A program made the translations under genes and the position numbers. From the NCBI GenBank assembly GCA_905221085.1, contig CAJNBT010000001.1:1-64000 (forward strand): a stretch of DNA of 64,000 bases, written 5' to 3'. How positions within the stretch are numbered: position 1 is the stretch's first letter; each line of letters begins with the position of its first letter. This document shows, one piece after another, positions 56,701 to 64,000 of this stretch. Below the pieces are notes generated by a model, which was not told where the DNA came from, made no database searches, and saw only the letters and a list, made by a program, of their open reading frames with translations. This DNA is from a bacterium. Lineage in GTDB: Bacteria; Bacillota; Bacilli; Lactobacillales; Streptococcaceae.

Positions 56701-57333
56701 ACTGGATCATTCACTAACTTGGTGCAATATATTCGAAAACACTACTCCACAAAAAATTTTGATAGTATTATTGAATTACTATCAAACTCTTCAAGTTATA
56801 ACTTGGGTTCTTATGAAAAGACAATGGTAAAATCGATTCTCTATACAACAAATAAAAATTTTCTCCCCTCGGACGAGGAGTTATTACAGCTAACAGACTA
56901 TCTTTTTAAAGTTGAAAACTGGGGTTACTATGAAATTATACTATTAGGTAACTGTGTAAGAACAATTAAATATAACTCCTACTTCCTATTAACTATAGAA
57001 ATGTTAAAAAATTATATCTATTCAACATTAAATAAGACAAATAAACGGCTTGTTACACAATTGGCAATCAATTGCCTAATTGTTAGTATTGATAAAGAAG
57101 AATTTCAAAATTGTAGTTTTCTAATCAAAGAAATTAAAAAATTACTAAATAATGAATTAAACTATTATGAACAAACCGTCTTCTTATATACATGTGGATA
57201 CTTTGAATTTAAGTGCAATCCTGCGAACGGAATCGAAAAGATGAAACAAGCACTTCAGGTATTTGAAATTCTAGAAGAACATAATATAAAAGCACAGTAC
57301 CAAGAGCACTATGACAAATATATTAATCAATAG
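56485..57333 (+). CDS. rgg: Rgg-family transcriptional regulator
   Basis: This 282-residue regulator has an N-terminal XRE helix-turn-helix ([19 protein letters not shown], then [20 protein letters not shown]) and a C-terminal helical repeat domain (about 65-282) of the Rgg/MutR type that binds SHP peptides. It is divergent from the intact shp and so probably responds to that pheromone. Targets by position are the shp promoter, the decayed ABC gene and, through the duplicated control region, the AlaRS-like/CYTH/MFS operon. Confidence 0.92.
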   Translation: MKSKLGITLRKIRKGKKISLSSIADSNLSKSQISRFERGESEISCIRLINILDKLHITLDEFIILHDNNSTKTGSFTNLVQYIRKHYSTKNFDSIIELLSNSSSYNLGSYEKTMVKSILYTTNKNFLPSDEELLQLTDYLFKVENWGYYEIILLGNCVRTIKYNSYFLLTIEMLKNYIYSTLNKTNKRLVTQLAINCLIVSIDKEEFQNCSFLIKEIKKLLNNELNYYEQTVFLYTCGYFEFKCNPANGIEKMKQALQVFEILEEHNIKAQYQEHYDKYINQ

Positions 57334-57376
57334 CATAAAGATAGTTAATCTCTAACCACCATAGGATTAGTTCTTG

Positions 57377-59239
57377 TTATTCCAATAGTATTTCTATACT
57401 AAATTTTTTATCAAAATCCTTATCATTCAGTACTTTTACAAACATTTCTAAATTTTTTATTAAGCTCTCATACTCATAAAGATAATGATCTAGCTCCTCT
57501 TGAAACGCTCTTATTTCTTCGCTTACTTGTTCTACTGTAATTGATTCTGGCAAATTTAATTTTGAAAAGTCATATCTTGCAAGCTTTCGACTGCTCACAT
57601 CCTCACTCTTCAAATTGATAAGCACTTCCGCCATCTTATTTAAGTTGGCGATTTTTTCATTAATTTGATTTAGTTTTATATCTATCTCTGATATTTCTTT
57701 TACTAACTCGTCTTTAATGTCTTGGTATTTCTTATCTGCTTCAGTTAATTCAATGAAGAGGTTAATCTCAGTAATCTTTTCCTGTAGACTCTTAACTGTA
57801 GGCCTTCTGTATGGTATTACTCGACTATCGTTGGTTAGCTGTCTTATCAATGTTCGTCCTTTGACATACTGATTCTTATCCGAATGTTCTTTGTTATATA
57901 CAAAGTATGAGGTTGTCTCACGTATAAAGATTTTATATTTTGTTTGATTCTCTTCTTCCAGAATATCTAATTGATAATTGGGAATGAAAATGAGACCACT
58001 CTGCTTAATACCAAAAGACACTTTGATATAAATGCCCTCATCAACTAGCTTCTCTATTTGGTTCTCTGCAAGTTCCACTTCAAATTCACGAACGGTATCT
58101 CGTTTTTCCTTAAATGTCTCAAAGGCTTCCTCAATCTCTTCAGTGGATACTTTATCCTTATCTCGTTCTTCTTGGAAAACATGGTACTGTTCCTGTAAAT
58201 TCACTAATCCTTCTGAAGCAACGACTTCTTTATTTTTAAAATAATCTTGAAAAAATTTGACATCATATAATTTCTTATCACTTATTTTTTGATGACTCAA
58301 ACTTATCTTTTGATTCTCTTCTTCCAGGATAAAAGTTACATTTTTTTGTTTTAAGTCAATGGTTAGATTCAATTCTTTTACTTTTGTTATTAACTCTTCT
58401 AAAGAATTGACACGGTTCAACAAAAATTCTAAACGACTTTCAATCTCTTGCTTAGCAAAATGCGTTCTAAAAAATTCTTCATCATATAGATCTCGTTTGC
58501 TGAGTTGGCGTCCTCGAATTGGTTTTATCATCGTTCTATCTGTCATCAAAAAACGGCTATGTTTTTGACTAAAATCAATCTGAACATGCAACTGCTTTGC
58601 TTTCTCTAAAAAATCATCAAACGATTTAGATTGCTGAAGCAAAAAATAAAGACGTTGTTTCAATTCAAACTTATGACTAGATTCCCTATATTTTTTATAA
58701 TCTCGATAGGAATAACGTTTCTCAATAATTTTTGCACCAGCCACTTTAGAAATACGGTCTGAAATCATACGGAGGTTTCGTTCCAAGGCATAGTTCCATA
58801 TCAATTTTTTATCTGAATTACGATCTATAGAATTGATTAAGATGTGATTATGAATATGATTTTTGTCTGTGTGAGTTGCCACGATAAAACGAAAACGTCC
58901 TCCTGTTAATTCAATCATGGTCTCATAACCAATGCGATTAATTTCTTCAGGTGTCAGATTATCTTCAGGAGAAAATGATTGAATGAGGTGATGAGCATGA
59001 ATAGTTTGTTGGTGTTTTTCTTGTCGGTCGTTTCTGGATTCGTACAACTTGTCATTATTGGTGAAGTTGACATTGTACATCTCTACCATTTCTGCATGAC
59101 TAGGGAAGTCCAAGTAATTGCTCATTCCAAAATCAGATACCAATTTCAAATCATCTGTTTTATAGGGATTGAGGATATACTTAATCAAACGCCTACGATA
59201 TTTTTTACCATGTGTCGCAAAATGTTTAGTGACTACCAT
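57377..59239 (-). CDS. MOB relaxase (MobA/Tn5252 Orf9-like)
   Basis: This 620-residue relaxase nicks oriT and carries the strand into the recipient. The MobA/VirD2 domain is N-terminal, with the three-histidine metal site in IVATHTDKNHIHNHILINS (H123, H128, H130, H132 region) and a tyrosine-rich start (KYRRRLIKYILNPYK). The rest is charged and helical. It overlaps mobC by 14 bases. Length and gene order agree with relaxases of streptococcal Tn5252-like elements. Confidence 0.92.
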   Translation of the reverse strand: MVVTKHFATHGKKYRRRLIKYILNPYKTDDLKLVSDFGMSNYLDFPSHAEMVEMYNVNFTNNDKLYESRNDRQEKHQQTIHAHHLIQSFSPEDNLTPEEINRIGYETMIELTGGRFRFIVATHTDKNHIHNHILINSIDRNSDKKLIWNYALERNLRMISDRISKVAGAKIIEKRYSYRDYKKYRESSHKFELKQRLYFLLQQSKSFDDFLEKAKQLHVQIDFSQKHSRFLMTDRTMIKPIRGRQLSKRDLYDEEFFRTHFAKQEIESRLEFLLNRVNSLEELITKVKELNLTIDLKQKNVTFILEEENQKISLSHQKISDKKLYDVKFFQDYFKNKEVVASEGLVNLQEQYHVFQEERDKDKVSTEEIEEAFETFKEKRDTVREFEVELAENQIEKLVDEGIYIKVSFGIKQSGLIFIPNYQLDILEEENQTKYKIFIRETTSYFVYNKEHSDKNQYVKGRTLIRQLTNDSRVIPYRRPTVKSLQEKITEINLFIELTEADKKYQDIKDELVKEISEIDIKLNQINEKIANLNKMAEVLINLKSEDVSSRKLARYDFSKLNLPESITVEQVSEEIRAFQEELDHYLYEYESLIKNLEMFVKVLNDKDFDKKFSIEILLE

Positions 59240-59591
59240 AAAACTCCTTCAATTTTTTCACTTCCACTTGAAATTCTCTATCCACTTCCTTAATTAACTC
59301 TCCGACTCCTTTACTCAATTCTTGTAATTGGTCCTGAGAAATCAAATGGCTTTGATTAATCGCACGCGCAATTTGATTGATGTTATTTCCAATCCGTCTC
59401 AATTCAAACACTAACTGGTCATAAGTATCAGTGTTAATTGTGACAAAAGCCATATTGGGATTAAGTAACACTTTTCTGGCATAGACTGAGAAATTTTGAC
59501 AATTGCTCTTAGCAATCCGTTCATTCAATTGGTGTAATTCTGGATCAGTTAGAAATACTTTTTTGAGATTGGTACGATAGCGATAAACCAT
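59226..59591 (-). CDS. mobC: MobC-family mobilization protein
   Basis: This 121-residue relaxosome accessory protein has a basic ribbon-helix-helix-like start (RYRTNLKKVFLTDPELHQLN) and the MobC core VFELRRIGNNINQIARAINQ. It helps the relaxase open oriT. It overlaps the relaxase gene and follows another small mobilization gene by 9 bp. Confidence 0.9.
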   Translation of the reverse strand: MVYRYRTNLKKVFLTDPELHQLNERIAKSNCQNFSVYARKVLLNPNMAFVTINTDTYDQLVFELRRIGNNINQIARAINQSHLISQDQLQELSKGVGELIKEVDREFQVEVKKLKEFYGSH

Positions 59592-59600
59592 TACATCCTC

Positions 59601-59960
59601 CTAACCCATATATTTTTCACGGAACTCACGCCTGAGTGGCTGCACTTGATTCACTTCTGCAATCAATTCTTGAACGCAAGTCAATAAGATTGAGACGTGC
59701 TCTTGAGTCACTTGATGATTTTCTCTTGCGACAACCAGAACTTCATACACATCTCGACTAATCTGTTCAAACTTTTGAGACTGCCAAAGGGAGAACCAAC
59801 TTTCAAAAATTCTATCCTGATAATTCTTTTTCAATAAATTTTGACGAAGAAATTCTGAGAAACTATCCACTTTTTGTTCCCTCATCATTTCTTTTATCTG
59901 TTTTTCTTCTTGTCTCGTAATTCTAAATTGCTTTCGGATTGACTTAATTTCTTGTCCCAT
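59601..59960 (-). CDS. Accessory mobilization protein (Tn5252-type, oriT-proximal)
   Basis: A 119-residue basic protein beginning MGQEIKSIRKQFRITRQEEK, followed by QIKEMMREQKVDSFSEFLRQ, a ribbon-helix-helix-like pattern. It is the first gene after the oriT-like region and in the same operon as mobC and the relaxase, so a role in relaxosome assembly is likely. Confidence 0.8.
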   Translation of the reverse strand: MGQEIKSIRKQFRITRQEEKQIKEMMREQKVDSFSEFLRQNLLKKNYQDRIFESWFSLWQSQKFEQISRDVYEVLVVARENHQVTQEHVSILLTCVQELIAEVNQVQPLRREFREKYMG

Positions 59961-59984
59961 TCTGATATCCCTTCAATATTCTAC

Positions 59985-60200
59985 TTGTCTGACAGTGTCA
60001 GTCTACCTCACATTGTCAGTACGCTTCCTAAAGACCTCACTCGCTTCTTGTTCGGTCTTTGCGAGCTCAGATATTGTGTCCACAATATCCCAAAAATCAT
60101 ATCGCCAGCCGACCAAAACCCTCCAATTTTGACAGCCAACGATAAGATAACTTGGTGGCTCCGCCCCCAACCCCCCAGTGAAAAATCAAGACCTGATTTT
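59985..60200. other. oriT-like region upstream of the mob operon
   Basis: Several dyads are clustered: CTGAC-AGT-GTCAG (59989-60001), AAAGACC/GGTCTTT (60030-60060), GATATTGTG-TC-CACAATATC (60070-60089, perfect), and AAAATCA/TGATTTT (about 60183-60200). A GC-rich block lies at 60152-60178 (CTCCGCCCCCAACCCCCC). Dyads, an AT/GC step and position just before relaxase genes are typical of transfer origins. The nick site is not identified. Confidence 0.6.
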
Positions 60201-60296
60201 CTTAGGAATGATATAAGGATAACAAGAATGTTTTGGAAAAGTTATCACATCATAGAAATAAAGGTAAGAAAAAAGAGAGCCTAAACTCTCAAAAAA

Positions 60297-60887
60297 CTAT
60301 CTTAAATATTTAGCAAAATATTCTTTAAAGACATACGGTTCTAAACTCTTTTGTGAAAAACCTTTAGAAAGTTCAATACATTCTTTTGCAGTACCTTTTC
60401 CTGGTCGCAGATAAAATGCTCTAATCCTTTGAAGTAATTGTCCAGCACAAGAATGATATTCTTGATTTGTCATCTCATCTAATCGATTTTCCACAGCTAA
60501 GGCAAATATATTCCCATAAAACATATCCTCTTCATATCTATGCCTAGTCATATAATCATTAATATCATAGAGCATAGATTCCAAATTTCTATAATTTGGT
60601 GCCCCTACTAATGCTCTACTCGCTCTATTTATACCATCAACATAGCTATATGCATCGTTTAGAGAATTAAAATCCCAAAACCTCTTAGAATCAAAATACT
60701 TATATTCTCTATCTAATTGTGATTTTAGTATTCGTAAAATAGATAATGCAGTACTCTTATCATTATTTTTAATTGCCATATAGGCTTCATTAACCCCATC
60801 ATTATAAAAATCAATGTGTTGATTAATTTCAAAACCTAAAATACCAGTAATATCAAATTCCAACAATTTAGTGTCTAATGTAATCAT
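60297..60887 (-). CDS. Unknown third gene after the Gabija-type pair
   Basis: A 196-residue soluble protein beginning MITLDTKLLEFDITGILGFE. It is helical, with CAGQLLQRIRAFYLRPGKGTAKECIE near the C-terminus. It starts 19 bp after the helicase stop and has no terminator between, so it is probably in the same operon. No family recognised; it could be an accessory or regulator of the defence pair. Confidence 0.6.
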   Translation of the reverse strand: MITLDTKLLEFDITGILGFEINQHIDFYNDGVNEAYMAIKNNDKSTALSILRILKSQLDREYKYFDSKRFWDFNSLNDAYSYVDGINRASRALVGAPNYRNLESMLYDINDYMTRHRYEEDMFYGNIFALAVENRLDEMTNQEYHSCAGQLLQRIRAFYLRPGKGTAKECIELSKGFSQKSLEPYVFKEYFAKYLR

Positions 60888-60906
60888 ATTTCCTCCTTAC
60901 CAAAAT

Positions 60907-62832
60907 TTAATCATCAACGAAAGACATAACATCAACAATATCATCTAATTCGAAGTAATCTTGTGCTTTTTCAATAATCTGACTATCACTAGTCGGCATA
61001 TAAACGATTAAATTTTTCATTGCTCTAGTGATTGCGACATAGAATAATTTCTTCGTTCTATCTTGAACCTTCTCACTAGTAGACCCCATACCAAATAAGG
61101 TATCAAAATTATATTGATTCCACCTTCCATTATCTAACAAAACTAAGACATTCTCATATTCACTGCCTTTAACTTTATGCTGAGTTATGACAGATACATA
61201 TTCTCTAAGATAAGCAATACTATTTATATATTCTTTAAATGATAATTTCTTAAGTCGTAACCATAAATAATATCCCCTATTTTCAATAAAATTAGTAAAT
61301 AAGTCATCCTTTGAAATTAATCCACTTACCTCTGCAAGTTCTATGACTTTTCCAATTGTAATATCATCAACAGAGATTTTTGTCATAACTTCAGATAGAC
61401 TAATCTTATCTTCTGAAGAAGTTATATTAAATTTAGTAATACGTAAAAATTCATTATGCTTACCTGTTTTATATAGATCTAATAGTTCATGGATTAGATC
61501 TAGTCTTCTAAGAATCCTATCTCTATCTGTACCCGCTTCATATCTACTGCTTGATCCATTAAATTTATATGCTAATAAAGAATCTTTGTTAACTTTACTC
61601 TTACTAATCACTTCTTCAAACGAATATGTTTTAACTTCATCATAAAAATCTAAAAGTTCTGGGGTAGATTTAACAACATCAATTATTAATGGACCACCCC
61701 TTCCAACAACTATTTGAGCTTCTTCTACTAACTCTTCAAATGATTTTCCATCATCAATTATCTGATTTGTGTCAATTTTCTTCTTCAAATTTGCAACTAA
61801 TTTCACAAATATATCAGAATTATATAATTCAAATAACTTAGAGAAACCTGCCATTTCTGCATTAAGTTTATGCGTCAGGCGCAATTCCTTTGTTTTGTTA
61901 GGTATATCGAATTCTAACTCTCTGTATAGTTTACTATTTCTAAGAACTTCAAGTTTATTAATATCATTCCCGTAGATAAATTTCACTACTCCTTGAATTA
62001 CATTACCTTCTTCCATATTGGGAGCAGTTACATCACTAGATGGGATTTGAACTAATCCATCATTTCTGAATTTATTTGCCAAGTCAATAACTTTTTTGGG
62101 ATTACGCCGGTTTTGAGCTTTTTGTATCTTTACCAAATTATAAGAATCTAAGTCTCCTACCCCTGAATCATAAATAGCTTGCATAGAATCTCCAAAAAAT
62201 CCTACAACATTTTTCTTAGTACTCTTTTGTAGATGTTCTAATAATATTTTCACAATTAGTGGACTTGTATCTTGATATTCGTCAACAAAAATATAGTTTG
62301 CAGTATCCGCTAAAATATCACACAGTTTCTTATATTTCGAAAACATTTTTTCAGCAACTATAAGGATATGATCATGACTTATTTGAACTCTATTTTGGTC
62401 TGTTCTACTCATAGAATACCATTCAGCATAGTCAACACGAACATCATCAAAGTAATCATGTGAAATATTTTCTTCTTCAAATACTTCCTTTGGTGCAACG
62501 AATAACTTTTGTGAATCATCATTTATTAACTCAACAAGACATTCTTTAATCTCTTTTTGGAATTTTCCAATGACATACCAGATAAACTCATGAATTGTTG
62601 AAACCCATAAATTATCATTAATGATTCGTGACCTAATCTCTGCAACAGCATTGTTAGTATAAGTAATACATATAATCGATTGTTTCGGTTCCTCAATAGA
62701 TATTTTTTCAATAATGGAAATTAACGAATAAGTTTTCCCGCTTCCAGCACCGCCCTCAAGAATAAAATTTTGATCTTGTTTTATAACTTCAAATACTTTT
62801 TCTACCTCTGATTCTATTGTTCTCTCAACCAT
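60907..62832 (-). CDS. gajB: UvrD/Rep-like helicase, Gabija GajB-type
   Basis: This 641-residue superfamily 1 helicase has Walker A EGGAGSGKT (26-34), TYTNNAVAEIRSRI, Walker B FVDEYQDTSPL, GDSMQAIYDSG, and the late motifs HKVKGSEYENVLVLLD and LFYVAITRAMKNL. It overlaps the 3' end of the OLD nuclease gene by 19 bases. A class 2 OLD nuclease paired with a UvrD-like helicase is the Gabija anti-phage system; GajB responds to DNA ends left by phage degradation. It is somewhat longer than the usual GajB. Confidence 0.85.
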   Translation of the reverse strand: MVERTIESEVEKVFEVIKQDQNFILEGGAGSGKTYSLISIIEKISIEEPKQSIICITYTNNAVAEIRSRIINDNLWVSTIHEFIWYVIGKFQKEIKECLVELINDDSQKLFVAPKEVFEEENISHDYFDDVRVDYAEWYSMSRTDQNRVQISHDHILIVAEKMFSKYKKLCDILADTANYIFVDEYQDTSPLIVKILLEHLQKSTKKNVVGFFGDSMQAIYDSGVGDLDSYNLVKIQKAQNRRNPKKVIDLANKFRNDGLVQIPSSDVTAPNMEEGNVIQGVVKFIYGNDINKLEVLRNSKLYRELEFDIPNKTKELRLTHKLNAEMAGFSKLFELYNSDIFVKLVANLKKKIDTNQIIDDGKSFEELVEEAQIVVGRGGPLIIDVVKSTPELLDFYDEVKTYSFEEVISKSKVNKDSLLAYKFNGSSSRYEAGTDRDRILRRLDLIHELLDLYKTGKHNEFLRITKFNITSSEDKISLSEVMTKISVDDITIGKVIELAEVSGLISKDDLFTNFIENRGYYLWLRLKKLSFKEYINSIAYLREYVSVITQHKVKGSEYENVLVLLDNGRWNQYNFDTLFGMGSTSEKVQDRTKKLFYVAITRAMKNLIVYMPTSDSQIIEKAQDYFELDDIVDVMSFVDD

Positions 62833-64000
62833 AATAATCCCTCCGAAATATAGTTAGGTACTTTCCAAGTATTTTCTTCATCTTCAAAGTATAATAAACT
62901 TGACGCAAATGCAGATTTTTTGTTCACTTTATTCCTAGCAAATTCATAGAAATCTTCTATCTCACCATCATCAAAGTTTTTTAAAGCTTCAAATTCAATA
63001 AGACCATCTTTATGTTTAATAATAAATTCTTTATTTAAACCAATAAAGGCATCCTCAAAACTAGCAGGTTGATAACCATTGTCATCTTCGGGAATTTGAT
63101 ATGCAATACGGATTCTATAATCTGATGATATTTTTTCTGCAAAACTCTTTTGAGTTACTATTGAAAAAATTTCATCTCCAGAAATATCAAAGAAGCTTTT
63201 AATTGAAGTATTTGTCGTAGATGTAGCATCTACTGCCGAACAAGAATTCATACGATTATTTTCATTTTTATTTGCTGGATCAATATCTGTAATTATCAAT
63301 ACTTTTATTCCTAAGAAATCAAATAATTTCCTAAACACTTGTGAATGAGCACCTGTTTCGATAATTGAAATATTTTGAGAAAGCAATGGCATTGTATTCG
63401 AAGCTTTGTTTATTGGATTGGCTATATCTACCTTTTGCATCATCGTAGGAATTAAAATCCTTTCTGTATCACCCTCAACACAAATGACTTTATCAGCAAA
63501 AAATAATTCACTACTATTGAGAGTAAGGTACTGCTTTACAAATTTATATCCTAGTTGTTCATCACCATATTCTTCTTTCAATGAGTTAAAAGCCTTTGAT
63601 ACTGCTGTGCCATTATCACGCTTAAAATAAATTAGATCATCAAAGCTACAATCAGAAACTATGTGAGATGAATGAGTTGTAATTAAAGTTTGAACACCGC
63701 TAGTATCTCCACGTGCTTTTAGTTCATCATCGTGTACTTTTAACAAATCTTTAATATTCTTGATAAAAATATACTGTAATTGTGGATGCGTATGCGATTC
63801 TGGCTCTTCAATATAAACTAGGTTAATATCTGCAGGGTCTTTTTTTATATCTGCCATTACAGTCTCAATTTCAAAAATTATTCCATATAGATTTAAATAC
63901 CCCAAACCATTATATGTCTCAGGTAATAGACTATCATCATGCTTATAATATAGCGTCGTATTATTACTTATAATATCTTTCTCAGACAGTGATGAATGAA
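62814..64000 (-). CDS. gajA: OLD-family ATP-dependent nuclease, Gabija GajA-type (runs off right edge)
   Basis: The frame is open to the edge and shows the C-terminal 395 residues of an OLD protein. Motifs are ETYNGLGYLNLYG and NLVYIEEPESHTHPQLQ (ABC-type signature and Walker B), LITTHSSHIVSD (H-loop), and a TOPRIM nuclease domain with VICVEGDTERILIPTMM and LIITDIDP. The N-terminal Walker A lies outside. Pairing with the downstream helicase supports class 2 OLD, i.e. Gabija, rather than a stand-alone OLD nuclease. Confidence 0.88.
   Translation of the reverse strand, partial: HSSLSEKDIISNNTTLYYKHDDSLLPETYNGLGYLNLYGIIFEIETVMADIKKDPADINLVYIEEPESHTHPQLQYIFIKNIKDLLKVHDDELKARGDTSGVQTLITTHSSHIVSDCSFDDLIYFKRDNGTAVSKAFNSLKEEYGDEQLGYKFVKQYLTLNSSELFFADKVICVEGDTERILIPTMMQKVDIANPINKASNTMPLLSQNISIIETGAHSQVFRKLFDFLGIKVLIITDIDPANKNENNRMNSCSAVDATSTTNTSIKSFFDISGDEIFSIVTQKSFAEKISSDYRIRIAYQIPEDDNGYQPASFEDAFIGLNKEFIIKHKDGLIEFEALKNFDDGEIEDFYEFARNKVNKKSAFASSLLYFEDEENTWKVPNYISEGLLWLREQ

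Overview
The window comes from a mitis-group Streptococcus (S. mitis, S. oralis or S. pneumoniae type). Supporting evidence is an IgA1-protease gene next to rexA/rexB, YSIRK-type signal peptides, a BOX intergenic repeat carrying the BOX-A signature, low GC content, and a polyamine operon beside a BceAB-type transporter. No rRNA, tRNA, CRISPR array or insertion sequence was recognised.

Region 1 (1-44.5 kb) is mostly conserved chromosome. From the left: a partial zinc-metalloprotease-like surface protein and a complete IgA1 protease in tandem, sharing a 17-residue repeat family; a hypothetical gene; the recombination nuclease RexAB; a CPBP protease and a HAD phosphatase; an ABC exporter facing a two-component system; the agmatine/putrescine/spermidine operon speA-speE-carboxynorspermidine dehydrogenase-nspC-aguA-aguB, preceded by a structured leader that ends in its own terminator; a VIT-family transporter; a BceAB-type transporter with a 36-residue gene in front; PspC, SprT-like and Tex; a two-gene membrane operon behind a 43-codon gene; a hydrolase; a GH13 amylase under a CRE-bearing promoter; and a nucleotidyltransferase, a diacylglycerol kinase-like protein and an ADP-ribosylglycohydrolase.

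Region 2 (about 44.5-48.8 kb) is accessory DNA: an unknown 427-residue protein, an HTH-like protein, an ATP-grasp gene with a ribbon-helix-helix gene and twin operator sites, and an unknown protein. A short RumA-like C-terminal coding fragment lies directly beyond the end of a large serine recombinase gene and may mark the edge of an integrated element.

Region 3 (48.8 kb to the right edge) looks like an integrative mobilizable element. It has a large serine recombinase with a small SHOCT-like partner, an XRE regulator, an Rgg/SHP pheromone locus with a decayed duplicate, a compact operon of an alanyl-tRNA-synthetase-like protein, a CYTH protein and an MFS exporter, a relaxase with two accessory mobilization proteins, an oriT-like region, and a Gabija-type defence pair (OLD nuclease plus UvrD-like helicase) with an unknown downstream gene. 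The OLD gene runs off the right edge.

The most interesting unit is 51.7-57.3 kb. A short hydrophobic pheromone gene faces an Rgg regulator across a perfect 28-bp palindrome. A diverged copy of the same control region, with nonsense mutations in both its pheromone and its regulator gene, sits directly upstream of the AlaRS-like/CYTH/MFS operon. I infer a pheromone-controlled cassette whose product is unknown.
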